In this document: piece after piece, positions 1 through 8,930 of the stretch
How positions within the stretch are numbered: the stretch's first letter is position 1
Layout: the number at the start of each line of letters is the position of its first letter
Assembly: GCA_013054445.1 (NCBI GenBank)
Contig: JAAMPI010000476.1
Span: 1-36,136, forward strand
Length of the DNA: 36,136 nt
DNA from: Cudoniella acicularis
Lineage: Eukaryota > Ascomycota > Leotiomycetes > Helotiales > Helotiaceae
Direction of reading: 5' to 3'
The notes under the pieces: model-generated
What the model saw: only the letters and a program-made list of their open reading frames with translations
What the model was told of the DNA's origin: nothing
The model's database searches: none
Made by a program: the position numbers and the translations under genes

Positions 1-34
1 CCCCTGCTTCCAACTACCAACTTACTTTTTCTAG

Positions 35-308
35 TCTGGAAGCGTTCTTTCAGAATATCATGTATGGCGTACTGTACTCTTACACGCCTGAGGTGTTCCC
101 GGCTCCGAATAGGGGGACGGCGACAGGCGTCAGTAGTTTCTTGAATAGGGTTGCCGGAATTTGTGCGCCGGTTGTTGCCGCTAACATTGGGGCGCAAGGA
201 AAGGGGAGTGCGATGGCGCCGGTGTTTGTTAGTGGGGGGTTGATTCTTGCAGCTTTTGTGGCGATGTGTGGGTTGCCTATTGAGACGAGGGGGAAGGAGA
301 GGCTTTGA
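35..308 (+). CDS. MFS transporter, last exon (5' part outside window)
   Basis: C-terminal exon of a major facilitator superfamily transporter, a plasma or organelle membrane permease; the substrate cannot be told from this piece. A likely 3' splice site (tttttctag) ends at base 34, and the open frame runs on from base 36 as LEAFFQNIMYGVLYSYTPEV to a stop at 306-308. The segment Y-x-P-E-V-F-P-A-x-x-R-G-T-x-x-G is the conserved loop before TM11 in sugar/metabolite-type MFS proteins. Two hydrophobic stretches follow (around VAGICAPVVAANI and VFVSGGLILAAFVAMCGL), corresponding to the last two of 12 helices, and then a short charged tail ETRGKERL. The Met at base 60 is internal, not a start. Family call is firm; subfamily is not. 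Confidence 0.85.
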
Positions 309-668
309 CTTTTTTTATTGAGAGGATAGGCTGTACTCTTGATAGATGGATCTCTTTTCGTTTTTCGTGATATATAATCTAATTTATATTATCAGAACTG
401 AAATCCAGATCCATCCCTTTACGGCCCATCCATCGCGAGCGCTGAGAATCGGGGGATATGAGGACGGTCACGTGGAAAATGTCTTACATCAGTGGCTGGA
501 AGAGAGCCAGGTAAGTAGGTAGGTCTTAAACCTGCAGTAGACTATAGTTCAGTAGCTGGCAATGCAGATCGCAGCCTAGCACCTCAGATAAAACCTGAAC
601 TTCTCTACCTCCTCTCGAGTATTTCTAGGACACGTCCTGATTTCGTTTCATATTGTTTTGAGAAAGTC
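309..668. other. Intergenic: MFS 3' flank and promoter side of the next gene
   Basis: No coding potential that I trust. AT-rich just after the MFS stop (around 345-395), which suits a 3' UTR, then mixed sequence leading to the start codon at 669. A minus-strand open frame covering 605-811 overlaps the start of the next gene and looks like its shadow. Confidence 0.6.
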
Positions 669-2812
669 ATGGATCCTTTTTCGATAGCTATCAGCGTTGG
701 AAGCATCGTAGGCACATGCCTAACAGTGGTCAAGAAGCTAAAAGATGTCCACGACAAATTCAAAGCCGTTCCCCAGGTTGTGACTTCCCTACATTCAGAA
801 GCAAGAATCACCGGCGTGACGCTCTCCCATCTTCAGAGCATTCTTCTCGGCGACGCGGATACAATACCAAGTCGAGCTCTACTCGAAACCGAAGTTCTAT
901 CGGCAGTAGACATTGCCTTGGTTGGGTGCTCGGTCACTCTTTCATGCCTCGAGGATGAAATTCGGAGCCTCGTTGCGAAATTAGACGGTGATCACGACTT
1001 GGGCTTTACAGAGAGAGCGGGTTTCGTTTTCAATGATGATAAGTTCAAAGAGCTTTTGTTGCAGTTGAGGGGACAGTGTGGCGCGATATCATTTCTTCTA
1101 CAGGGACTTCAGATGTGAGTTCCAAACCGATGCTGCCATACTCTGACAATCCTGACGGAGGAGGTGCAGGAAATCACTCACTGAGATTCACCGCCTGGTA
1201 CACAGCAACCAAACCACTCTCGAAAATATTGCCAATGGCACGCAATCTCTCCGTGGGCTATACCCTCAAGTCAAAGTTGTACGATCCATGTTCGAATCGC
1301 CTACCGAGGTGGACAGTGTGTTTGGCACCGCTTTTCCTGCGTCAACCAACAAAGAGTTCGAGTTTGACGACATGGCTACCAGCTCCCAAGCTTATCGACG
1401 GGTTTTGAACGCCGCTGCCCAGGACTTGAATAGAAGTCATCAACAAATCCCGGTTTTTGGAGACGACCTTCTCGACCTAGGCCCTCTTCTCGTGGACTTT
1501 AGTGAGAATGCTGGCCAGGACAGTTTGAAAGAGGAGAGGAAACCTTCTCACGAATTGGACCTCCTCATGCTCCCTATCGGTGCAAACGAAGCTTCTGCTC
1601 TTGAAACCACTTTCCGAGAGTCTACGTCCCAGACAGTGCTCCCGGAAGATAGGCTGTCAGAACAGCCTGTTCATACCCAGGATCCTGAGACGTTAAAGAA
1701 AGACTCAATTTCGTCAGTAAAGGAGAATGTACCTGCAAAACGACCCGTCTCGCTCGGTACGGAATCTCCACGGGAGAGTGTGCTTAAGGAGCAACGTGAG
1801 AATGTCGTTCTTCAAGTCTCCTCTCAGAGAAGACGGGATAGGGACAGAGGCCACACAACCAGCCCAGAGGATGGGGCAACTCGCCGGATCCCCAAATTAC
1901 CTGCGAAGACGGAGCACGTATCAAAAAGTACAGCTAGTTCACTAGACAACAATAGGTCCACAGAGGAAAAAGGATCTTCGTTCCACGAAGTCTGTTCGGA
2001 AGAAGTGGAAAGATTGAAATTGGCAGACTTTTACTCTCAGTGGGAGCGTCTGGAATCGCGTTACCAGCAGCACCTACACGAGAATCCCGATACCCTTACC
2101 GAGTCAACGGAGAAGTCGCAGATAGTAGAGTTTGCCACCGAATTTTCAAAGCTAACTAAGTGTATATTGGACACTGTAATAAACTATCATTCTCAGTGTG
2201 TCTCTTTGGAAAGTGAATTCCAGCACAAAATAGACGATATTCGAGCGAAGCACACGGAAAAGCAAGAGTTACTATTCGAAATTCTGGCAAGTAAGAAAGA
2301 GCTCTTGGCAAAAGAAAGACTTTCCTTAAAGGAGGCTAAGCAAGAGCTGGATATTCGCACGAAGGCGTTTGAAAGTTCTCAGAAGAAACTCAAAGTCCAG
2401 ACGCAACAAGCTACGGCCGATAACTACCAGGAATTCATGCAAAGCAAGATTTGGGGTGGCGAGAAATTTTGCATTGTAATAGGCAAGACGCTTCTCGTGC
2501 CATTCGATACTGAGACATATGGGGACAATCGCACTCTTGAAGCGGTGCGCCTTCCAAAAATTCCAGCAGGATGGGAATATACTTGGCATGGTATGTATTC
2601 TTCTTCTGGTATCTGGTAGCCTACACAAGTATTAAAACTAATATTACATGTTAGAAGGAAATAGAAAACTTAGCTTTACAAACAAATACACCCAAAAGTC
2701 GTATTATAGCTTGCCAACGCAGCCGGTATACCCACCGTTGAAGCACAACAACATTAAGGTCGTCCAGCGAGATCAGATGGGCCCAGGGACCGGTAGCTCG
2801 GAGATGTTCTAA
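669..2812 (+). CDS. Fungal STAND-type N-terminal domain protein with coiled coil and WW-like C terminus
   Basis: Three exons, 669-1114, 1170-2590 and 2655-2812, give a 674-residue protein (2025 coding nt, divisible by three). Intron 1 (55 nt, GTGAGT...GCAG) and intron 2 (64 nt, GTATGT...TTAG) keep phase. Residues 1-200, beginning MDPFSIAISVGSIVGTCLTV, match the N-terminal module of fungal NACHT/P-loop STAND proteins (SesA/PigL_N-like), continuing across intron 1 as LTEIHRLVHSNQTTLENIA. No NACHT or other NTPase follows. Residues 200-420 are low-complexity and charged; about 430-575 form a long coiled coil. The C terminus (IPAGWEYTW, then F-x-N-K-Y-T-x-K-S-Y-Y-S-L-P) resembles a degenerate WW domain; that part is inference. 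Role unknown: a signalling or incompatibility adaptor is possible but not shown. Confidence 0.8.
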
Positions 2813-2931
2813 GGGGATAGATAGCGAATAACAATTTGTCCTACTTTGATTAATGTCTGGGAGACTTTTATTTTTCTTATTGTTCTAGAAGAAAACTTTT
2901 CTTCATCGCGATTAATATTAAGCTACCTACA

Positions 2932-3918
2932 TCAATCAATGAGCACTACCACCATTTTCGCACAAGCTGTGCTCTCATCCATTTCGTGATGCGCTTCGAC
3001 AATTTGATCAAGACGGTAGCTTTTAATAGGAATATGCAACTTTCCCTCAGCGACCAAGAGGGCAATTTCATCCAGCGGAGTTTCCATAAAAGCCTCAACG
3101 GAACTAGAATAAGTGGTGAGATAAACGCCCGTAGGAATCAACTCATTCGGCGTGAACTGCTCAAGCACCCATTTCCCCCCTACAATACCCGCGGCACAAA
3201 CGACGCCTCCCCTCTTTACTGTTTTCAGAGAATCACCGAGCGTGGTAACGCCAACTAGCTCTAGCACCTTGTCAAACCCTTCCGGGTATCTCACCCGGGC
3301 TTCCTCAGCGATAGATCCATTGTCGATCAAGACATCGTGCGCTCCGCTTGCAATCAACAAGTCTCGACGACTCTCACTACGCGTCGTAGACACAACTTTC
3401 ATACCATGATGCCTCGCTATAGCCGCTGCAGCTAATCCGACCGACGAAGAGCCCCCTCTAACCAATAGCGTCTCGCCCCCCTTCACGCTTAGCGAAATGA
3501 ATAAAGCACCCCAAGCCGTCTGCAGCATTTCGGGCAACGCGCCCAAGATCTTCCACCCTACTTTTTCGACAACGCTCGACGGAACAACCTTCACCTGACG
3601 CGCAGGCACAACAGTATACTCAGCGTACCCCCCATCGAACGTACGGCCCATCCCACCCATAACCGTAGCGACGGGGGTGCCGGGGTCGAACTCGCCGGAT
3701 GGAGCGGAGACGATGGTTCCTACGGCTTCGATGCCGAGGATACGGGGGAAGAGCACACCGGGGGAATGGCCTTGTCGTGTGTACATTTCTGCGCGGTTGA
3801 GGCCGAAGGCGTGGATGCGGATGAGGACTTCGCCATTTGCGGGGGTGGGGATCGGTCGTTGTTCCAGGAGGAGGTTTTCTGGGCCTCCTGGGGTGTGGAT
3901 TACTGCTGCTTTCATCAT
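2932..3918 (-). CDS. Zinc-independent MDR oxidoreductase, quinone oxidoreductase-like
   Basis: Single-exon 328-residue protein of the medium-chain dehydrogenase/reductase family, quinone oxidoreductase (zeta-crystallin) branch, expected to be a cytosolic NADPH-dependent reductase of quinones or enones. Residues 1-130 form the GroES-like catalytic fold (MMKAAVIHTPGGPENLLLEQ; GLNRAEMYTRQG at 39-50; LGIEAVG at 61-67), without the cysteine cluster of structural-zinc ADHs. The Rossmann half contains VRGGSSSVGLAAAAIA from about 153, where GGSSSVG replaces the usual AxxGxxG, then STTRSESRRDLLIASGAHDV. It ends with the usual HHEMDESTACAKMVVVL. The length matches the family. Two adjacent ATGs (3916-3918 and 3913-3915) could both start; I take the first. 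A TATA-like ttataa lies about 115 nt upstream (around 4030-4037). The substrate cannot be predicted. Confidence 0.92.
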   Translation of the reverse strand: MMKAAVIHTPGGPENLLLEQRPIPTPANGEVLIRIHAFGLNRAEMYTRQGHSPGVLFPRILGIEAVGTIVSAPSGEFDPGTPVATVMGGMGRTFDGGYAEYTVVPARQVKVVPSSVVEKVGWKILGALPEMLQTAWGALFISLSVKGGETLLVRGGSSSVGLAAAAIARHHGMKVVSTTRSESRRDLLIASGAHDVLIDNGSIAEEARVRYPEGFDKVLELVGVTTLGDSLKTVKRGGVVCAAGIVGGKWVLEQFTPNELIPTGVYLTTYSSSVEAFMETPLDEIALLVAEGKLHIPIKSYRLDQIVEAHHEMDESTACAKMVVVLID

Positions 3919-4018
3919 GGTTGCGAGATTTGTAGTTGGAGGAGTTGTTGGGATTAATGGGACTGCTGTGGATTCAGATTTGGATATAGAGGTGGAAGAT
4001 TAGAGGAAAGGTGCAAGA

Positions 4019-4675
4019 TGGAGGATTCATTTATAACTGTGCCTCTCGGATAAGTTAGATCCGAGCCTCATCAGTCGGTGTATTATCCAACCGTCTCTCC
4101 TGTATATAAGAGCGAGGTGCCCGCGCTAATCTGGACCTTAGTCCTAGAATTATACCAATATGTCTCCTACAAAACCTCAATTCTTAGCCTTACTAAAGGT
4201 CCATGGCTTTAAAAAATTGAACCCGCGGAGTTAATAATGCAAAATGCGCTTATTTCCGATATGAGGTAAGATCTTATATAGTATTGGGAAGGCTATTTTA
4301 TCCGTAAGATTTATACTAGTGGTCCTCTTCGCCTAAGTCGGTGCCCACTTTTATCTACGGGGGTTTAGCGAACGAAAAGGGGGAACGATTTTGTTGAAGA
4401 GATTACCGAACGGGCATCTCGAATACTTTGATGGGGCGACGGGCCGTGCCGATACGTAAAGTGATTTTATAGATATGATAAGAATTATTGGGGTGATGTA
4501 TCGTGTACTTCCTCAACCGTAGGTCTATATGGCTGTGTAAGACCTTGGCTTACAAGTACGTATGTGCCGTTCAAGCCCGTAGTACTAAATCTTTATATAC
4601 TAGTCGTGTAATTAAATATAAATACCTACTTTCTCGTGAAAGTAACGTCGATATTATAATTATTAAGCTTAAATA
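4019..4675. other. Gene-free AT-rich stretch between the MDR gene and a solo LTR
   Basis: About 650 bp without a convincing gene. The first 100 bp is the MDR promoter side. A tgtatataag motif at about 4110-4120 on the plus strand resembles the TATA region of the solo LTR at 4676-4863, so an old LTR relic is possible, but I found no borders. The 63-codon plus-strand frame at 4503-4694 is low-complexity and runs into the LTR, so I do not call it. Confidence 0.5.
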
Positions 4676-4863
4676 TGTCACAGACCTGGTTTGACGCGTC
4701 CACCTTACCTGACGCGTCTACCTTGCCTGCGACGCGTCCCCCTGACCCCTTATCACGTGTCATCGCTTGGCGGAACTCACTTCCTGTATATAAGGCCCCT
4801 TCAGGGCCACCTCTCTTCTTCTTTCCTTAACTTAGTTTCTTCGTGAATACAGCACTTCTTGCA
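4676..4863 (+). repeat. Solo LTR, family A, with three ACGCGT boxes
   Basis: Begins TGTCACAGACCTGGTTT, the same terminus as the LTRs at 26414, 26544 and 29526, and ends in CA at 4863. The flanks repeat aata (4672-4675 and 4864-4867; aaata if the end is placed one base earlier), consistent with a 4-5 bp target-site duplication. Inside are three ACGCGT sites (4694, 4712, 4732; spacing 18 and 20), one CACGTG (4754-4759) and a TATATAA box at 4787-4793, in a promoter-like order. No internal region or second LTR adjoins it, so it is a solo LTR left by LTR-LTR recombination. The exact 3' end is uncertain by a few bases. Confidence 0.7.
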
Positions 4864-4920
4864 AATACGTCCCCACGTGACGTCAGGGCCCCTAGTGCCT
4901 TTGCAGAGCTGTAGCATCGG

Positions 4921-5470
4921 TTATATAAGCTTCTCTAGCTCTAGTCCCAGTTTATTTAGTATAGCAGCACTGCAGCTCGACATAATAATTCCCTGAGCTT
5001 TGATAGCTTTCTCGTCCCAGGAGGCTGAGGCATCCTGGTTGGGTCTAGCGGTAGTTCCAGCAACATATGGCCAGAGTGATTGTGCCATGAGTGCTGCCCT
5101 GCAAGAGTCGCGAAAGGCAGGATAATTATCGAAGGTAAGCTTTAGGCTTTAGGACCTTGCCGTATTTCGTGTCAAAGAACTCCTCAGTCTTCTTAGAAGA
5201 CGAAGCATTTAGTGTTATCGTGTTGGGCTGGACTGAGGCCATTTTGATGACTAATAGTGTATTCAGAATAAACGCAATCCCGGGCTCATAACCTGACAAG
5301 ATTATGAGTATCGGGAGTCACTTGAATTGATGGAGTCAGTGTATTTGTGGGGGTGGCTTCAATTGCTTGATATCTAAGAAGGATGGTTCTCTGGGTGCCA
5401 GAGAGCCTGTCTATATACCCCGCACCTCGGCATCGCTGCAGTCAGCATTAGTAATTCCTTTTTCTCGTCA
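4921..5470 (-). mobile_element. Ty1/copia-type retrotransposon, 5' fragment (LTR, PBS, start of gag)
   Basis: Read on the minus strand from 5470 downward: a 177-bp LTR (5470-5294) with ends TGAC...GTCA and a TATA box (GTATATAG, about 5413-5420); a primer-binding site directly after it; a leader; then a gag start at 5242. Gag begins MASVQPNTITLNASSSKKTE, then FFDTKYGKVLKPKAY. After a one-frame break it continues DNYPAFRDSCRAALMAQSLW and PYVAGTTARPNQDASASWDE, matching the UBN2/copia-type gag pattern (L-K-P-x-N-Y ... A-x-L-W-x-Y-V-x-G). The frame stops at 4921-4923 and no pol follows. The frameshift and truncation mark it as dead. The LTR border is about 10 bp from the stop codon of the GH54 gene. 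Confidence 0.7.
5279..5293 (-). promoter_or_regulatory. Primer-binding site complementary to the initiator-tRNA anticodon arm
   Basis: The minus strand reads GGTTATGAGCCCGGG immediately after the LTR end. The plus-strand complement contains GGGCTCATAACC, the anticodon stem-loop (CAU) of eukaryotic initiator tRNA-Met. Copia of Drosophila is known to prime from a cleaved half of this tRNA at the same arm; that this element does so is inference from sequence match and position. Confidence 0.65.
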
Positions 5471-5479
5471 AGCTAGAAC

Positions 5480-7064
5480 TTAAATAAAGCTAGGGCTAAT
5501 TACCCAGCTCACGTCGTCGTGAAACGATATAGCGTCGTCAAACGTCTGGAGGCCAACATTGCTCGCGGCATAGACTACATTGTTATAGTGGCGTATATAG
5601 CGCGTGGGATGGTTCCAAGATCGAATTGAGTAGCCCTGGCCGTTGAAGCCGTCCTCTGGACAAAACGTGGCGTCTTCGTTGAACTCCTTGGTGCCGTCGT
5701 TGGCGTTGAGCTCGATGTGGTCCATGTTGGAGCGCCGTATGTAGCTGCCCGCCGTGTCTTGGGACTCGAATGAGAGGCAGGCGTCGTTGCCTAAGCCGGT
5801 GCGAATCGTCCAGCTGGCTTGTTGTTTGAGGATGGGGTTGCTGGATGACGAGACGGCTTGAATGTTAATGGCGGAGCCGTTATGTGTGATATACTGTGTC
5901 GTATAGCCAGCCGAGGTGGCCCGGAACGAGATCGAGTTACCGATGGTGGCCCGGCGCGAGATCGAGCCCGAGTCACCGGCCAGGCCGGTGGTCAACAAGG
6001 TGGACTGGGAGGCCCCGACGGCGTATTTGGCGGCTAAGATATTGGCCTGTACCGCGTCCTCAGTAGCGTCGGTTGGGAAGCCGGAGGTCATGGCTCCCTC
6101 ATAAAACGTTCCCTGGGCGTTGCGACTATTATCGCCTCCGATACCGAGAATAATGGCGCCCTCTTTCTTCATCGGATTATAGCCGTTTGGGCGCACTCCG
6201 CTGTAGAACGTCGACAGCGAGCCGGACACGGCGTTGCCGCCGCGGATCGCCCACTGATTGCTAGATTCCCCCTTAACAACGGCCGTGATGAAACGGTAAT
6301 TGATAGTCGGGTCGCCTGAATTTAATTTCGCATTGGAACCCGAGAACAGCCCGTCCTCCAGATCGCCCATGATCCACGGGCCGCTCCCGGCTCCTTTACC
6401 CCAGCTCGTGCTGTCGCCAAAGTAGATACATTCCATATGGCCCGCACCCGTATCGCGGCTATTGGTCTCGGCATTACCATAATCGAAGCAGCATTTACCG
6501 TTATAATGAGTCCCATCGAGGACCGCGTACATTCCCTCGGCTGCGTCGCCTTTAGCCGTGCCGCTAGCGGCATTGTTCCGGTACCCAGTGCCGGGTGCCA
6601 CAAAGACGCCGTATACCTTCTGCCCATTTATCGTGATTGGTGCGCCTATCGCACTGGCTAAGTTGTCGTAGCCATCAGCTGCTGGGCCCTTGAAGCCGCC
6701 GGGCGGAGCCTGTGTGAGGTGATTCCCACGGCCAGACTGGTCGTAAATGATACTGATGAGGCAGGTTGTTTTGGCACAGAACGTGTCTTGGGTGGCGGCA
6801 TTAGCTATACCGCCTGCTGCGATCGGAGCGATGGTGGTTGTGGTACTATCCGAGCCGCGCTTCACTTGGTATAGTGGGCCAGTGTAGGCGCTATATAGGG
6901 CGCGTGTAGTGCTGTGTGCAGCGACGCAAGGCGTGCCCCCAGTTGCGTAGATGTCACAGGGCCCAGCGTCGGCGAGGATAGAGACATTGGAGCCCCTTGA
7001 CAACAAGGGCGGGAGCGAGTAAGGTTATGCAAGCGCGTTCGAGGCTTGGTCGTGAGAACAACAT
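5480..7064 (-). pseudogene. abfB: GH54 alpha-L-arabinofuranosidase with CBM42, one frameshift after the signal peptide
   Basis: Secreted enzyme that removes alpha-L-arabinofuranosyl side chains from arabinoxylan and arabinan. The mature frame (from about 7006) starts with AGPCDIYATGGTPCVAAHST. The GH54 domain runs to about residue 335 with the expected nucleophile Glu in GDLEDGLFSG (E217 of this frame) and acid/base Asp in GIGGDNS (D292). The arabinose-binding CBM42 beta-trefoil fills the C terminus (WTIRTGL, SYIRRSN, LNANDGTKEFNEDATFCP). The mature frame has no ATG. A signal peptide (MLFSRPSLERACITLLAPAL, then VVKG) lies at 7064-7000 one frame off; dropping one G from the GGGG run (6993-6996) joins them into 527 residues. 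Intron rescue is not possible here, since no gt..ag of usable length exists. Recent pseudogene or assembly error; otherwise intact. Confidence 0.85.
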
Positions 7065-7132
7065 ATCTGATCACTTTTGGTTTAAACAGTCACCGAAGCA
7101 GAACAGCTATATCAATGTCAACGAGAAGCAGG

Positions 7133-7142
7133 TATTTAAATA
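7133..7142 (-). promoter_or_regulatory. Possible TATA box of the GH54 gene
   Basis: TATTTAAATA, palindromic, about 70 nt upstream of the ATG at 7064 on the minus strand. Position fits a fungal core promoter; no other evidence. Confidence 0.4.
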
Positions 7143-7570
7143 GTAATGTACGATGAAACCTCTTACTGTCTCTTGATCTGGCTATCTCCCCTTAGGTATT
7201 AGCATAATCACCTATTTGAACATCTGAAGGCTATACTAGTTAGTGGACGCCGGACGGAATGTTTGATTCCACCTGTAATACTCGCACATCGACATTATAA
7301 AGCTTGAAGCTTCTTGGTATCTTCCCTATCTCGGGTTATTATCATCTTCATCTAATCGGTTAAGATGCCCATGTTTTAGATTAAGGCTACCACGCGCTCC
7401 AATCACAGCTTAGCTTCAGAACGAACCATGTGCCTCGCTCCCGGCCCCCGCAGTCGTTTGCACGAACAGAGCATTTCCGTTATAGCCTCCACCTATAACC
7501 TTGTTCAGGTACCAGCAACCCGCGAAGTTTCGAATTTGATCGTGGTTCGCATTTAAGAGGAAGACGGACA

Positions 7571-7812
7571 CGTGTGAAGTGTTTTTCCCGTGTTACAACC
7601 GTCCCTACTTCTGGGCATCTTCCTGGCAAACACAGTATGGCCTATTCAAGGCAACGGCACTTGGTGAGCCATACAAGCGGCAGTTGGTTGTGTGAAGTGG
7701 TTTTCCGTCGGGTGTTACCACCCCTGTTACTGTCTGGACTTCTTACTCGCTGACTCAAGAAAGCCTATTTAAGGCACCGGCATTTAGTGGGCCAGACAGT
7801 CAATAGGAACCT
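7571..7812. repeat. Diverged tandem duplication, unit about 120 bp
   Basis: Copy 1 (about 7571-7689) and copy 2 (about 7690-7812) share ordered blocks: GTGTGAAGTG, a TGTTAC block, a TCTGG(G/A)C block, GCCTATT(C/T)AAGGCA with CGGCA(C/T)TT, and a GTG(A/G)GCCA end. Roughly 60-65 percent alike by eye, so the duplication is old. The repeated CCTATTTAAGGC core is TATA-like. No coding frame spans it. Confidence 0.6.
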
Positions 7813-8371
7813 TCATCTATTATCCAAGCAAATCACCTTCCCAGTTCTGATATAATTGCAATGCAAATATCAAGACTTCATTAGCTCCAGCCGGTCCGTC
7901 CTACCAATCTCGGCTCCCACAATTCTCCCATAGGCAAATAACTTTGACCTTCCTACGTATACGCTTGATAAATCATACACACCTGTTCCCTTACAAAGGC
8001 CAATCTAACGAACGAAAATTTAGTAGCAAGGCAGCCTTACTATAACTCCTTACTATTGCTTTATCAGTCGCTGTTGCTTCCGGAGACTTCCCCAGACTCT
8101 TTCTAGGTCGGCTCTAGTATATAAATCAGTAGTCAACGAGAGTTATTAGTAGGCTAGTGTTAAATTTTTTAGCTAGATTATTAGAAGGTAAACTAGCTAA
8201 GATAAAAGTGGCAAAGTCTGACAAATGTCTATCTGGGCTTTGCTACACAGAATATTATACTATTTGACCAGCTTATTCGTCTATATATAGGGGCTGCTAT
8301 CTAGAGAGACGCGTCACTGAAGGTCTTGAAATTTCGTGAAATTTAGTGGCTTTTAATAATGTTATAAAATC

Positions 8372-8399
8372 AAGCTGCAATGATGCTTCATTGCAGCTT
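8372..8399. repeat. Perfect 12-bp inverted repeat with 4-nt loop
   Basis: AAGCTGCAATGA, then TGCT, then TCATTGCAGCTT: a perfect hairpin in AT-rich gene-free sequence. Nothing nearby needs a terminator, and the flanks show no further inverted match, so it may be a transposon relic. Confidence 0.7.
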
Positions 8400-8540
8400 C
8401 AATTACTAGCCCCGTATTCGTAAACCTGCACGAAACAACCTCCCTGAAGTCTCTTCGTGTATTCATAATAGCAGCACTTAGTTGGTCAACAAAAGGTACA
8501 GGTAAAAACCCAAAAGAAGAGGAGGAAGAAAGAGAGGCCA

Positions 8541-8930
8541 CTAAGCCTGGGACACCAAAAGCGCGCCTTTATAGTAACAACAAAATTCTTCCAAGTCAAC
8601 AACTTCATGGTAAACGTGTGGGCACCAAATTTGTTTTGCCGGAGTGCTTGGAGACGGCGAGACCTCGCCGCGTGGAAACACAGGAAAAATAATGCAATCC
8701 ATTATGCTAAGGCTCCTGCGTGTCCGTACACGAGCCCACTTCATCCTCAGCACAGATTCCGAATGAAACATCCTCTTCGCAGCCGTAGTCTTCGCCTCTA
8801 AAATTTCTATCCGAGATCTCAAAGAAGTCGTTACCTCATCACTCACTCTGATTGCATCTTTCAGCCACCGAACCTCTTCGTCCCTATAGTTCAGTGCATC
8901 CTGCAACTGCGCTATGCGATCCGTCCGCAT
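8541..8930 (-). CDS. Doubtful coiled-coil ORF, perhaps the 3' end of a decayed gene
   Basis: 129 codons. Residues 1-60 are helical and charged with heptad-like spacing (RIAQLQDALNYRDEEVRWLK, then DAIRVSDEVTTSLRSRIEIL), suggesting a coiled coil; the remainder has no recognisable domain. Further upstream on the same strand, about 9365-9195, another short open piece reads STIDGTRYEIWTSSLRDDFE followed by EARLIMELSEER and a stop, preceded by an ag splice-like site. A single multi-exon or decayed gene covering 8541-9365 is therefore possible, but I could not build a clean model. Unrecognised; may be spurious. Confidence 0.3.
   Translation of the reverse strand: MRTDRIAQLQDALNYRDEEVRWLKDAIRVSDEVTTSLRSRIEILEAKTTAAKRMFHSESVLRMKWARVRTRRSLSIMDCIIFPVFPRGEVSPSPSTPAKQIWCPHVYHEVVDLEEFCCYYKGALLVSQA

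Larger units (their letters stand above)
7065..8540. other. Long gene-free stretch upstream of the GH54 gene
   Basis: About 1.5 kb with no gene that I can support. It holds a TATA-like box for the GH54 gene (7133-7142), a diverged tandem duplication (7571-7812) and a perfect hairpin (8372-8399). AT-rich parts at 7985-8350 look like old repeat sequence, with a ctatatatagggg motif near 8281 and an ACGCGT nearby. Confidence 0.55.

Noticed and set aside
605..811. 68-codon minus-strand frame
   Set aside because: Overlaps the start of the STAND-N gene in antisense, no domain, low-quality composition; a shadow frame.
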